Assembly: GCA_024642185.1 (NCBI GenBank)
Contig: JAHEBR010000020.1
Span: 1 to 18,927 of the forward strand
Direction: 5' to 3'
From: Marivivens sp.
GTDB taxonomy: Bacteria; Pseudomonadota; Alphaproteobacteria; Rhodobacterales; Rhodobacteraceae
Length of the DNA: 18,927 bases
The stretch's first letter is position 1; each line of letters opens with the position of its first letter. The position numbers and the translations under genes are program-made. Positions 1 to 7,759 of this stretch are shown in pieces. A model generated the notes under the pieces. That model made no database searches. It saw only the letters and a program-made list of their open reading frames with translations, and was not told the DNA's origin.

Positions 1-307
1 TCACAAGCGGGCGGGCGGCATCGTGGATCAGCACGAGGTCGGGGGCATCGGCCTCGAGCGCCTCGAGCCCCGCGCGCACGGAATCGGCGCGGGTCGCACC
101 TCCGGCCACGGCGTGGCAGCCGGTCAGGGTTTCGGCCCGCTGCATCTCGTCCGGAGCCAGCACGACGACAATCGGCCCAATCCCTGCAAAGGCCGCGATT
201 GTCCGGTCGATAACCCGCTGTCCGCGCAGCATTTGCCACTGCTTCGGCTCGGGCCCACCGGCGCGCAGGCCGCGTCCGGCGGCGACTATGATCACGGCTG
301 TTGTCAT
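1..307 (-). CDS. ispD: IspD, 2-C-methyl-D-erythritol 4-phosphate cytidylyltransferase (N-terminal part; runs off the left edge)
   Basis: The first 102 codons of a leftward gene are visible; the rest lies outside the window. The start is the ATG at 307, preceded by an AAGGAG ribosome binding site on the minus strand. The translation begins MTTAVIIVAAGRG and carries the family's CTP-binding signature: a glycine/arginine-rich loop (AAGRGLRAG) followed by PKQW at about residues 21-24, then GGATRADSVRAGL at about 68-80 and the IHDAARPLV core near the cut end. IspD transfers CMP from CTP to methylerythritol phosphate in the cytosolic non-mevalonate isoprenoid pathway. In many alphaproteobacteria IspD is fused to IspF (IspDF); the fusion cannot be judged here because the C-terminus is missing. 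It is transcribed divergently from dusB. No reading-frame damage is seen. Confidence 0.93.
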   Translation of the reverse strand, partial: MTTAVIIVAAGRGLRAGGPEPKQWQMLRGQRVIDRTIAAFAGIGPIVVVLAPDEMQRAETLTGCHAVAGGATRADSVRAGLEALEADAPDLVLIHDAARPLV

Positions 308-341
308 GGTGCTCCTTGCTCCGCCTGTTTCTACGTCTGCT

Positions 342-359
342 CGTTTGCCGGTGCAAACG
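342..359. repeat. Perfect inverted repeat in the ispD-dusB intergenic region
   Basis: CGTTTGC (342-348), a CGGT spacer and GCAAACG (353-359) form a perfect 7-bp inverted repeat. It lies 35 bp outside the ispD start codon, in what would be the ispD leader or promoter. It could be a dimeric regulator site or a small leader hairpin on the minus-strand transcript. No T-tract follows it, so it is not a typical terminator. The function is unknown. Confidence 0.5.
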
Positions 360-380
360 GTCACTTTGTCCGGTCGGAAA

Positions 381-426
381 TGCACAAAAAATGTGCGAAA
401 TGGGTTTTCTGCACAAAAATGCGCAC
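381..426. promoter_or_regulatory. Tandem NtrC-like palindromes upstream of dusB-ntrB-ntrC
   Basis: Two similar A-rich palindromes sit in the divergent intergenic region. The first (381-397) is TGCAC-N7-GTGCG, one base from the enteric NtrC pattern TGCAC-N7-GTGCA. The second (410-425) is TGCAC-N6-GCGCA, a degraded version with a spacer one base shorter. Their starts are 29 bp apart, nearly three helical turns, as expected for dimers bound to one face of DNA. The downstream edge lies about 56 bp before the dusB start codon. The palindromes are visible in the sequence; that NtrC binds them is inference. Other dimeric regulators are possible, particularly because the DNA specificity of Rhodobacter-type NtrC may differ from the enteric one. 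Confidence 0.4.
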
Positions 427-481
427 CCAATTCCTTGCCCGAGATGTCTCAGAGCGGTAGCAGAGGCAGAGACGAAGGGAC

Positions 482-1498
482 ATGACTGTGCAAAATCCAA
501 CCCATACGGCACAGAAGACCATTGATCTGGGGGGCGTGAGGCTCGCCCCGCCAGTGGCGCTCGCGCCGCTTGCCGGAATCACCGACCTGCCGTTTCGCCA
601 GCTTGTCTCGCGCTGGGGCGCGGGGTGGGTCGTCTCGGAGATGGTGGCGAGCCAAGAGATGGTGCAGGCCAAGCCCGGCGTGCGGGAAAAGGCCGAGCTC
701 GGCTTCGATCAGGCCAACACCGCCGTGCAGATCGCCGGGCGTGAAGCTTATTGGATGGCCGAGGCGGCGCGGATGGTCGAGGCCAACGGCGCGGCCTTCA
801 TCGATATCAACATGGGCTGCCCCGCCAAGAAGGTCACCAATGGCTATTCCGGCTCGGCGCTTTTGAAAGACCTCGATCATGCGCTGACGCTGATCGAGGC
901 GGTGGTGGCGGCGGTAAAGGTGCCTGTTACGCTCAAGACGCGGCTGGGTTGGGACGACGCGCTCCTGAACGCCGCCGAGCTGGCGCAGCGGGCCGAAGCG
1001 GCGGGCGTCCGGATGATCACCATCCACGGGCGCACCCGCTGCCAGTTCTACAAAGGCTCAGCCGACTGGGCCGCGATCGCGGCGATCAAGGACGCCGTTT
1101 CGATCCCTGTCATCGCCAATGGCGATATCGTGGGTCCGGCATCGGCCAAGAAAGCGATGGCGCTCTCTGGCGCAGACGGTGTGATGGTCGGGCGTGGGGC
1201 GCAGGGGCGGCCCTGGGTCTTGGCCGAGATCGCGGCCGATCTCTTTGGCACCAAGCGCCCCGTCCTTCCGACCCCATCCGAATTCGCCGCGATGGTGGCG
1301 GATCACTATGAGGCAATGATCGCCTTCTATGGAGCGACCCTTGGCAACAAGGTCGCCCGCAAGCACCTTGGCTGGTATATGGACGACGCGGCCACGCCCG
1401 CAGGCTTGCGCAAGGCCGTGCTGGTCGAGGCCGATCCGGCCCGCGTTTTGCGCCTCCTGCCCGAGGCGCTTGCCGCTTGGGAAAGGGCCGCCGCATGA
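482..1498 (+). CDS. dusB: tRNA-dihydrouridine synthase DusB (NifR3 family)
   Basis: A 338-residue FMN enzyme that reduces specific uridines in the tRNA D-loop to dihydrouridine with NADPH. Visible family landmarks are the FMN-site start LAPLAGITDLPFR (about 28-39), the catalytic motif MGCPAKK with C113 as the likely proton donor, TIHGRTR in the middle of the barrel, VIANGDI, and the phosphate-binding GVMVGRGAQGRPW. Length is normal for DusB. The ATG at 482 follows a GAAGGGA ribosome binding site. Its last codon overlaps the ntrB start (ATGA), so the two are probably translationally coupled. The arrangement matches the nifR3-ntrB-ntrC operon described in Rhodobacter capsulatus, where this gene was named nifR3. 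Its direct link to nitrogen control is not established; it may simply be a co-transcribed tRNA-modification gene. Confidence 0.95.
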   Translation: MTVQNPTHTAQKTIDLGGVRLAPPVALAPLAGITDLPFRQLVSRWGAGWVVSEMVASQEMVQAKPGVREKAELGFDQANTAVQIAGREAYWMAEAARMVEANGAAFIDINMGCPAKKVTNGYSGSALLKDLDHALTLIEAVVAAVKVPVTLKTRLGWDDALLNAAELAQRAEAAGVRMITIHGRTRCQFYKGSADWAAIAAIKDAVSIPVIANGDIVGPASAKKAMALSGADGVMVGRGAQGRPWVLAEIAADLFGTKRPVLPTPSEFAAMVADHYEAMIAFYGATLGNKVARKHLGWYMDDAATPAGLRKAVLVEADPARVLRLLPEALAAWERAAA

Positions 1499-2577
1499 CC
1501 GCCGATCCTGCCCTGTGGTCGTCGCTGCCGGTTCCGGCGCTGTTGCTCGACGAGAACGACCACGTCGAGATGGTCAATCCTGCCGCCGAAAGCTTTCTCA
1601 ACCTCTCGGCCCGTTCTCTGATCGGCGAGCCGGTCTGGGACAAGGTGATGATCGACGCAGCCCTCGAAGAGCCCTTCGCCCGCGCCCGCGCCGGCCGCTC
1701 GTCGCTCTATGTCAACGATGTCGATGTCGGCTCGGGCGAACGCCCGCCGGTCCAATGCAATATTCAGGTCGCGCCGCTCATTGGCGCGGAGGGCAAGATG
1801 CTCATGATGATCTCGCCACGCGAGATTGCCGGCCGCATGAGCCACAACGCCCATACCGGAAAGGCCGCGAAATCGGCGATCGGCATGGCCGAGATGCTGG
1901 CGCATGAGATCAAGAACCCGCTCGCAGGCATCACTGGTGCGGCCCAGCTTTTGTCGATGAACCTCGAGCAGGGCGATCTGGAACTGACCGACCTCATCGT
2001 CGATGAATGCCGCCGGATCGTAAAGCTTCTCGAACAGGTCGAGCAGTTCGGCAACCTGCGCCCGCCGGTTTTGAAGCCCGTGAACATCCACGATGTGCTC
2101 GACCGCGCCCGCCAGTCGGCCGCCGTGGGCTTTGGCGCGCATATGATGCTGATCGAGGATTACGACCCCTCGCTGCCGCCGACGCTGGCCGATGCCGACC
2201 AGCTCTTGCAGGTCTTCCTCAACCTTCTGAAGAACGCCTCCGAAGCCGGCAAACCGGGCGGCACGATCCGCCTGCGGACCTATTACGACACCTCGCTCCG
2301 CGTGCGACGGCCCGACGGGCTTCAGGCGCGGCTGCCGTTGCAGGTCGAGGTGATCGACGATGGCCCCGGCCTGCCGCCAGACATCGCGGGCGATGTGTTT
2401 GAGCCCTTCGTGTCGGGCCGCGAAAACGGCACGGGCCTTGGGCTTGCGCTGGTGTCAAAGCTCATCGGCGATGTGGGCGGCTGGATTTCGGTCGACTCGA
2501 TCCCCGGCAAGACGGTGTTCCGGGTCTCCTTGCCCGTGGCGCCGCGTGATCTGGACAAGATAAGGGAAGACAGCTGA
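1495..2577 (+). CDS. ntrB: NtrB (GlnL), nitrogen-sensing histidine kinase
   Basis: A cytosolic two-component kinase of 360 residues. It phosphorylates NtrC when nitrogen is scarce and, in the known family, turns phosphatase under PII control. An N-terminal PAS domain (about 8-110) is followed by the H-box LAHEIKNPLAG with phospho-acceptor H137, then the ATPase domain with N-box (NLLKNASEA), G1 (DDGPGLP), F-box (FEPF) and G2 (GTGLGLALV). No membrane segments are present. I chose the ATG at 1495, which overlaps the dusB stop as ATGA and has GGAAAGG eight bases upstream. An in-frame TTG at 1477 would add only six residues and is less likely. The stop overlaps the ntrC start by one base (TGATG), so NtrB and NtrC are probably made in fixed proportion. 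Confidence 0.95.
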   Translation: MTADPALWSSLPVPALLLDENDHVEMVNPAAESFLNLSARSLIGEPVWDKVMIDAALEEPFARARAGRSSLYVNDVDVGSGERPPVQCNIQVAPLIGAEGKMLMMISPREIAGRMSHNAHTGKAAKSAIGMAEMLAHEIKNPLAGITGAAQLLSMNLEQGDLELTDLIVDECRRIVKLLEQVEQFGNLRPPVLKPVNIHDVLDRARQSAAVGFGAHMMLIEDYDPSLPPTLADADQLLQVFLNLLKNASEAGKPGGTIRLRTYYDTSLRVRRPDGLQARLPLQVEVIDDGPGLPPDIAGDVFEPFVSGRENGTGLGLALVSKLIGDVGGWISVDSIPGKTVFRVSLPVAPRDLDKIREDS

Positions 2578-3947
2578 TGGACGGAACAGTTCTCGTCGCC
2601 GACGACGACCGCACGATCCGCACGGTTCTGACGCAGGCGCTCACCCGCGCGGGGTGTCGGGTCCATGCCACCTCGTCGCTCGTGACGCTGATGCGCTGGG
2701 TCGAGGAGGGGAAGGGCGATCTCGTGATCTCCGATGTGGTCATGCCCGATGGCAACGGCCTTGAGCAGCTGCCCAAGATTGCGGCGCTCAGGCCCGGCCT
2801 GCCGGTGATCGTGATTTCCGCCCAGAACACGATCATGACGGCCATTCAGGCGGCCGAGGCCGAGGCCTATGACTATCTGCCCAAGCCCTTCGACCTGCCC
2901 GACCTGATGAAACGCTCGGCCCGCGCGCTGGAAACCCGCCGCCGAGCGCCCGCCCAGAAGCCCGCAGCCAGCGGCGCGGAGCACGCCACCGACCTGCCCC
3001 TCGTCGGGCGCACAGCGGCGATGCAGACGCTCTATCGCCTCGTTGCGCGGGTGATGAACACCTCGCTGCCCGCCCTTGTCACCGGCCAGAGCGGGACCGG
3101 CAAATCCCTGATCGCGCGGGCGATCCACGATCTCTCGGACCGGCGCAACCTGCCCTTCGTCGTGGTGCGCCCGACAGACCTGCAGGGGGTCGACGGTCCC
3201 TCGACCGTGATTGCCAAGGCCAAGGGCGGCACGCTTCTCTTCGACGAGATCGGAGACCTGACGGACGAGGCGCAGGGCCGTGTCGTGCGGATGATCGACG
3301 CGATGGGAGACAGCGGCCCCCGCGTCATGGCGACCAGTCAGGCCGACCTCATGGCGCGCATGGAGGCGGGCGATTTCCGGCAGGACCTCTTCTACCGCGT
3401 GAGCGGCGTGACCCTCGCGGTGCCGCCATTGCGCGAGCGGGTGGATGACATCGCCCTTCTGGCCGAGCATTTCCTCGCCCGTGCCGAACGCGACGGCCTG
3501 CCGCTCCGGCGGTTCGGGGCAGGGGCGCTGGAACTGGCCCGCGCCTATTCCTGGCCCGGCAACGTGCGGCAGCTGGAAAACATCATGCGCCGCCTTGTCG
3601 CCACCTCGAGCGAGGAAGAGATTTCCCGCAGCGAGATGGAGGCCGTTCTTCTCGGCCAGCCCGCGGTCGAGCCCCTGCGCGGCGTGACCGACGGCGACAA
3701 GCTTTCGGCCTCGGTCGCCAAGCACCTCAAGCGCTATTTCGATCTGCACGGCGGGATGTTGCCGCCGCCGGGCGTCTATCAGCGCATCCTGCGCGAAGTC
3801 GAAGCGCCGCTTATCGAGATTGCCCTCGACGCCACCGGCGGCAATCAGGCGAAATGCGCCGATCTCTTGGGTATCAACCGAAATACTCTGCGCAAGAAGA
3901 TCACCGAGCTGGATATCCGCGTGACACGCCGGCGAAAGTTGATGTAA
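2577..3947 (+). CDS. ntrC: NtrC (GlnG), nitrogen response regulator of the GAFTGA-less Rhodobacter type
   Basis: A 456-residue three-domain regulator. The receiver domain (about 1-120) has the acidic triad DDD at 9-11, phospho-acceptor D53 and conserved K103. The AAA+ domain has Walker A GQSGTGKS (170-177) and Walker B LLFDEIGD (D223, E224). A C-terminal Fis-type helix-turn-helix ends the protein (GGNQAKCADLLGINRNTLRK). The span between FVVVRP and GGTLLFDE is too short: the L1 loop that normally carries ELFGHEKGAFTGA for sigma-54 contact is absent. This matches Rhodobacter capsulatus NtrC, which activates sigma-70 promoters. The start ATG at 2577 overlaps the ntrB stop and follows AAGGGAAG. 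It probably controls ammonium assimilation and uptake genes, and nitrogen fixation genes if present. Confidence 0.95.
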   Translation: MDGTVLVADDDRTIRTVLTQALTRAGCRVHATSSLVTLMRWVEEGKGDLVISDVVMPDGNGLEQLPKIAALRPGLPVIVISAQNTIMTAIQAAEAEAYDYLPKPFDLPDLMKRSARALETRRRAPAQKPAASGAEHATDLPLVGRTAAMQTLYRLVARVMNTSLPALVTGQSGTGKSLIARAIHDLSDRRNLPFVVVRPTDLQGVDGPSTVIAKAKGGTLLFDEIGDLTDEAQGRVVRMIDAMGDSGPRVMATSQADLMARMEAGDFRQDLFYRVSGVTLAVPPLRERVDDIALLAEHFLARAERDGLPLRRFGAGALELARAYSWPGNVRQLENIMRRLVATSSEEEISRSEMEAVLLGQPAVEPLRGVTDGDKLSASVAKHLKRYFDLHGGMLPPPGVYQRILREVEAPLIEIALDATGGNQAKCADLLGINRNTLRKKITELDIRVTRRRKLM

Positions 3948-4042
3948 AACCGCAACAGACCGTGACCCAAGAGTCGCACAGCGTGACTTGAGGGAGCAAC
4001 ACGGCATCGGGGCGGTACTTCCGCGAAACACAAGGCAGCCAG

Positions 4043-6292
4043 GTGCAGATATCCCAACCGGGAAACCTTCTGACGACGATCAGCCGTCTGCGGCGCAGCC
4101 GGACGGTTCAGACGGTTTGGACTATTCTGCTCGTAGCACTCGGGCCGCTGCTTGCGGGTGCAACCTATACTGCGCTTGGCCCACTTGATCAGGGCAGCAA
4201 TTCGCAGCTCCTGCGGATCGTGGTTCTCGCCGATCTGAGCTATATCCTGATCCTCGCCGCCCTTGTGATCCTGCGCATCACGCAGATGATCGGCGCCCGC
4301 CGGGCGCAATCTGCCGGTTCGCGGCTCCACCTGCGCCTCACCGGCGTTTTTGGCCTTCTCGCGCTTTTGCCGACGATCATGGTCGCGGTATTTGCTGTGT
4401 TGTCGATCAACGTGGGCCTCGAGGGGTGGTTTTCCAAGCGGGTCGGTGATGTCCTTTCAAACTCCCTCGCTGCCGCCCAGGCCTATGAAGAGGAACACCG
4501 TCAGGAGCTGGAACGCGACGGGCTAGCGCTCGCGGCGGAGCTCAACGCCGAGCGCGAGAGCAACTTCTTCATGTCGGATGGTGAGATCCGCCAGGCGCTT
4601 GGCCAGTTGCAGACCGAAATTGAGCGGGGTCTTGCCGAGGCTTTCGTCATCGATGGCGCCGGGGACATCCGGGCTCGTGGCGCGCGATCCTATGAATTTG
4701 GCTATGAGCGGGTTGGGTCAGAGCAGATCGACGAGGCGCTCTCGAACGGCATTCTCGTGATCGAGGATTGGGCCAACGACGAGTTCCGTGCGCTGATCCC
4801 GCTCGCCAGCTTTGCTGACCGGTTTCTCTATGTGACGCGGGAGGTCGACGGCAATATCCTGAACCTTCTCGACCAGACGCAGGAAACGGTCAGCCTCTAT
4901 CGCCAGCTCGAAAGCGATCGTGGGCGGCTCTTGTTCGAGTTTGGTATTCTCTACCTCGGATTTGCGGTGATCTTGATCCTTGCGGCCGTCCTTCTTGGGC
5001 TTTGGTTCGCAGAACGCCTCTCGCGCCCTGTTGGGCAACTTGTTGTTGCGTCGCAGAAGGTTGGCTCTGGCGATCTCGATGTGCGGGTCTCGGAAGAGCA
5101 GGGCGATGACGAAATCGCTCAGCTAGGCAGCTATTTCAACCAGATGACCGCACAGCTGAAGCGCCAACGCGGTGAGCTTCTTGAGAATACGCAGCAAATT
5201 GAGCGGCGGCGGCGCCTATTTGATTCAGTGCTTAGTTCGATCACCTCGGGCGTGGTGGGCCTTAATGCCGAAGGGCAGGTCACTTTCGTCAACCGTTCGG
5301 CCCGGCGTCTTCTGGATGTTGATCACGAACTCGAGGCCCGGCCCCTGTCTGTCGCTGTCCCCGAGTTTGGGCCACTTCTTGCCACCCTTCAGTCAGAAGG
5401 CCGCGATGTGGTTCAGGAGCAGGTCAACATCGTCCGGGGCGGCAAGCAAGAAGCGCTTTTGGCGCGCCTTTCCACACGGAAGAGCGAGGACGGAACGCTC
5501 GAAGGCTATGTGGCGGCCTTCGACGATGTGACCGACCTGGTAAGCGCGCAGCGTCTGGCCGCTTGGGGGGATGTGGCGCGCCGAATTGCCCATGAGATCA
5601 AGAACCCGCTGACGCCCATCCAGCTTTCTGCTGAACGGATCAAACGAAAGTTTGCCGGGAAACTTGGAGATGAAGGCGATGACCTTCGTCAAATGACCGA
5701 GGTTATTGTCAGGCAGACCAATGACTTGCGGCGCATTGTTGATGAGTTCTCTCGTTTTGCGCGTATGCCGGAGCCCGATCGCAGCGCGAGCGATCTTGCC
5801 GCGATCCTGCGCGACGCGGTTATGCTTCAGATCGCGGGACAGCCTGAGGTCAGGTTTGTCAGCGAAATACCGGACGATCCGGTTCTTGCTGATCTCGATG
5901 CTACGATGATCGGGCAAGCCCTGACGAATTTGATCAAGAACGCTGGGGAAGCCATTGAAACATTGAAGGAAAGATATCCTGATGTTCCTGTCACACCTGA
6001 GATCCGAATAGCTTTGACAACGCAAGGATCGTCTGCGGCGATCTCAATTTCTGACAACGGCATCGGCCTTCCAGAGGATCGGGCGCGGCTGTTTGAACCC
6101 TATGTAACCACCCGCGAAAAAGGCACAGGCCTCGGCCTGCCTATCGTGAAGAAGATCATCGAAGAGCACGGCGGCACGCTTGCTCTTGTCGATGCCGAAC
6201 CATTTGACGGCGCTGATCGCTTTGGTGCGATGGCCGTGATCGACCTGCCGATATTGTCTGCTCAGTCTGCGGCAGACAAGTTACCCGAATGA
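4043..6292 (+). CDS. ntrY: NtrY, membrane-bound sensor histidine kinase
   Basis: A 749-residue inner-membrane kinase, partner of NtrX. Three predicted membrane segments lie near the N-terminus (about 24-46, 57-79 and 100-124). A roughly 170-residue, probably periplasmic stretch follows, then a fourth segment (about 297-322), a HAMP linker (about 323-376), a PAS domain (about 390-490), the H-box IAHEIKNPLTPIQLSAERI with H517, and an ATPase domain with NLIKNAGEA, DNGIGLP, FEPYVTT and GTGLGLPIV. The length fits the NtrY family. The start is a GTG at 4043 with AAGG seven bases upstream; the frame is closed by a TGA at 3989-3991 and contains no ATG before 4043, so a rare start is likely. Family work ties NtrYX to nitrogen, redox or envelope signals; the signal here cannot be read from sequence. 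ntrX begins seven bases after its stop. Confidence 0.94.
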   Translation: MQISQPGNLLTTISRLRRSRTVQTVWTILLVALGPLLAGATYTALGPLDQGSNSQLLRIVVLADLSYILILAALVILRITQMIGARRAQSAGSRLHLRLTGVFGLLALLPTIMVAVFAVLSINVGLEGWFSKRVGDVLSNSLAAAQAYEEEHRQELERDGLALAAELNAERESNFFMSDGEIRQALGQLQTEIERGLAEAFVIDGAGDIRARGARSYEFGYERVGSEQIDEALSNGILVIEDWANDEFRALIPLASFADRFLYVTREVDGNILNLLDQTQETVSLYRQLESDRGRLLFEFGILYLGFAVILILAAVLLGLWFAERLSRPVGQLVVASQKVGSGDLDVRVSEEQGDDEIAQLGSYFNQMTAQLKRQRGELLENTQQIERRRRLFDSVLSSITSGVVGLNAEGQVTFVNRSARRLLDVDHELEARPLSVAVPEFGPLLATLQSEGRDVVQEQVNIVRGGKQEALLARLSTRKSEDGTLEGYVAAFDDVTDLVSAQRLAAWGDVARRIAHEIKNPLTPIQLSAERIKRKFAGKLGDEGDDLRQMTEVIVRQTNDLRRIVDEFSRFARMPEPDRSASDLAAILRDAVMLQIAGQPEVRFVSEIPDDPVLADLDATMIGQALTNLIKNAGEAIETLKERYPDVPVTPEIRIALTTQGSSAAISISDNGIGLPEDRARLFEPYVTTREKGTGLGLPIVKKIIEEHGGTLALVDAEPFDGADRFGAMAVIDLPILSAQSAADKLPE

Positions 6293-6299
6293 GGATGTT

Positions 6300-7697
6300 A
6301 TGGGCGATATTCTGATTACCGACGATGAACGCGACATTCGCGAGCTCATTTCGGATATTCTTAAAGATGAAGGGTTTACGACCCGTCTTGCAGCCAATGC
6401 CGATCAGTGCATGGCCGAAATTGCCAAGGACAAGCCCGCGCTGATGATCCTCGATATCTGGCTCAAAGACAGCCATATGGACGGGATCGATATCCTGAAA
6501 TCGGTCAAGCGGGATCATCCCGAGATTCCGATTGTGATCATCTCGGGCCACGGCAACATCGAAATCGCGGTCGCGGCGATCAAACAGGGCGCCTACGACT
6601 TTATCGAAAAGCCTTTCAACATTGATCAGCTGATGGTGGTGATCCGGCGGGCGATGGAAACATCGCGTCTGCGCCGCGAAAATCAGGAGCTGAAACGCGG
6701 TGATGCGCCCAGCACCGAAATGCTGGGCGACAGTGCCGCGTTTCGATCGCTCAAGAGCCAGCTCGACAAGGTCACGCGATCGAATGGGCGGGTGATGCTG
6801 ACCGGTGCGGCCGGGGCCGGCAAGGAAATCGCGGCCCGCTATATCCATGCCCAATCCAACCGGGCCGATGCGCCCTTTGTCACGGTGGCCTCGGCCGCCA
6901 TTGAACCCGAGCGTATGGAAGAGGTTTTATTCGGCCGCGAAAGCCCGGAGCGGGGAATTGAGAAGGGGCTTCTCGAACAGGCAAATGGCGGGATCATCTA
7001 TTTCGATGAGATCGCCGATATGCCGCTTGGCACCCAATCCAAGATCCTGCGGGTTTTGGTAGATCAACAGTTCACCCGCGCGGGAGGCGCTGGCAAGGTG
7101 CAGGTCGACTTGCGGGTCATTTCATCGACCACCCGCGATTTGAGCGGCCTGATCCAGACAGGCGCGTTTCGGCAAGAGCTCTATCACCGGCTTAATGTCG
7201 TCCCGATCCATGTGCCTTCGCTTGATGAGCGTCGAGAGGATATCCCCCTGCTGGCGGAGCACTTCATCGCCCAGCTCAATCGCTCTCAGGGGCTTCCGCT
7301 TCGCAAGCTCGCTGACGATGCGCGCGCCATGCTCCAGACGATGAATTGGCCGGGGAATGTTCGGCAACTGAAGAACGTGGTTGAACGTGTTCTCATCCTT
7401 GGAGAAACGTCCGACTCAATTTCCGCGCGCGAGCTGCCGGCGAGCGACGAGCCACAGAGCGACGAGGGGCGTGTGGTCTTGGGCGGTGCTTTGGCGACCC
7501 TTCCCTTGCGCGAGGCCCGAGAACTTTTCGAACGCGAATATCTACTGACCCAGATCAACCGTTTTGGCGGCAACATCAGCCGGACAGCCTCTTTCGTCGG
7601 AATGGAGCGCTCGGCCTTGCACCGCAAACTCAAATCGCTCGGGGTGACGACGGCCAACAAGGCCGGGGGGCGCGTGGCCTTTGTGGAAGAAGACTGA
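6300..7697 (+). CDS. ntrX: NtrX, AAA+ response regulator lacking GAFTGA
   Basis: A 465-residue NtrC-family regulator paired with NtrY. The receiver domain has DDE at 8-10 and phospho-acceptor D52, and ends with the conserved FIEKPF. The AAA+ domain has Walker A GAAGAGKE (169-176) and Walker B IIYFDEIADM (D236, E237). A Fis-type helix-turn-helix occupies the C-terminus (GGNISRTASFVGMERSALHRKL). Where sigma-54 activators carry GAFTGA, the sequence reads LFGRESPERGIEKG: the LFG anchor survives but the loop does not. It therefore probably acts without sigma-54, as is reported for other alphaproteobacterial NtrX proteins. The start ATG at 6300 follows GAGG with five bases between. It lies in one transcription unit with ntrY. 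Confidence 0.95.
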   Translation: MGDILITDDERDIRELISDILKDEGFTTRLAANADQCMAEIAKDKPALMILDIWLKDSHMDGIDILKSVKRDHPEIPIVIISGHGNIEIAVAAIKQGAYDFIEKPFNIDQLMVVIRRAMETSRLRRENQELKRGDAPSTEMLGDSAAFRSLKSQLDKVTRSNGRVMLTGAAGAGKEIAARYIHAQSNRADAPFVTVASAAIEPERMEEVLFGRESPERGIEKGLLEQANGGIIYFDEIADMPLGTQSKILRVLVDQQFTRAGGAGKVQVDLRVISSTTRDLSGLIQTGAFRQELYHRLNVVPIHVPSLDERREDIPLLAEHFIAQLNRSQGLPLRKLADDARAMLQTMNWPGNVRQLKNVVERVLILGETSDSISARELPASDEPQSDEGRVVLGGALATLPLREARELFEREYLLTQINRFGGNISRTASFVGMERSALHRKLKSLGVTTANKAGGRVAFVEED

Positions 7698-7759
7698 GCA
7701 GTTGACCCGAACATGGCTCTCTGGCACCACGAAGCCACCTCAATCCTGAAGGAGCGGGC

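Noticed and set aside
435..463. TTGCCC-N17-TAGCAG as the dusB promoter
   Set aside because: Spacing is right but both hexamers match the sigma-70 consensus poorly, so it is not better than chance in this sequence.
1477..1494. TTG at 1477 as the ntrB start
   Set aside because: The ATG at 1495 overlaps the dusB stop in the common ATGA form and has GGAAAGG at good distance. The extra six residues show no family similarity.
2322..4031. A 569-codon open frame on the minus strand opposite ntrB/ntrC
   Set aside because: It is the shadow of GC-rich coding sequence. The opposite strand has unmistakable NtrB/NtrC motifs, and the product resembles no known protein.
7702..7736. Promoter in the ntrX-trkA gap (TTGACC at 7702; TGGCAC at 7722)
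   Set aside because: TTGACC has no acceptable -10 at 16-18 bases. TGGCAC looks like a sigma-54 -24 element, but the required TTGC at the -12 position reads AGCC.
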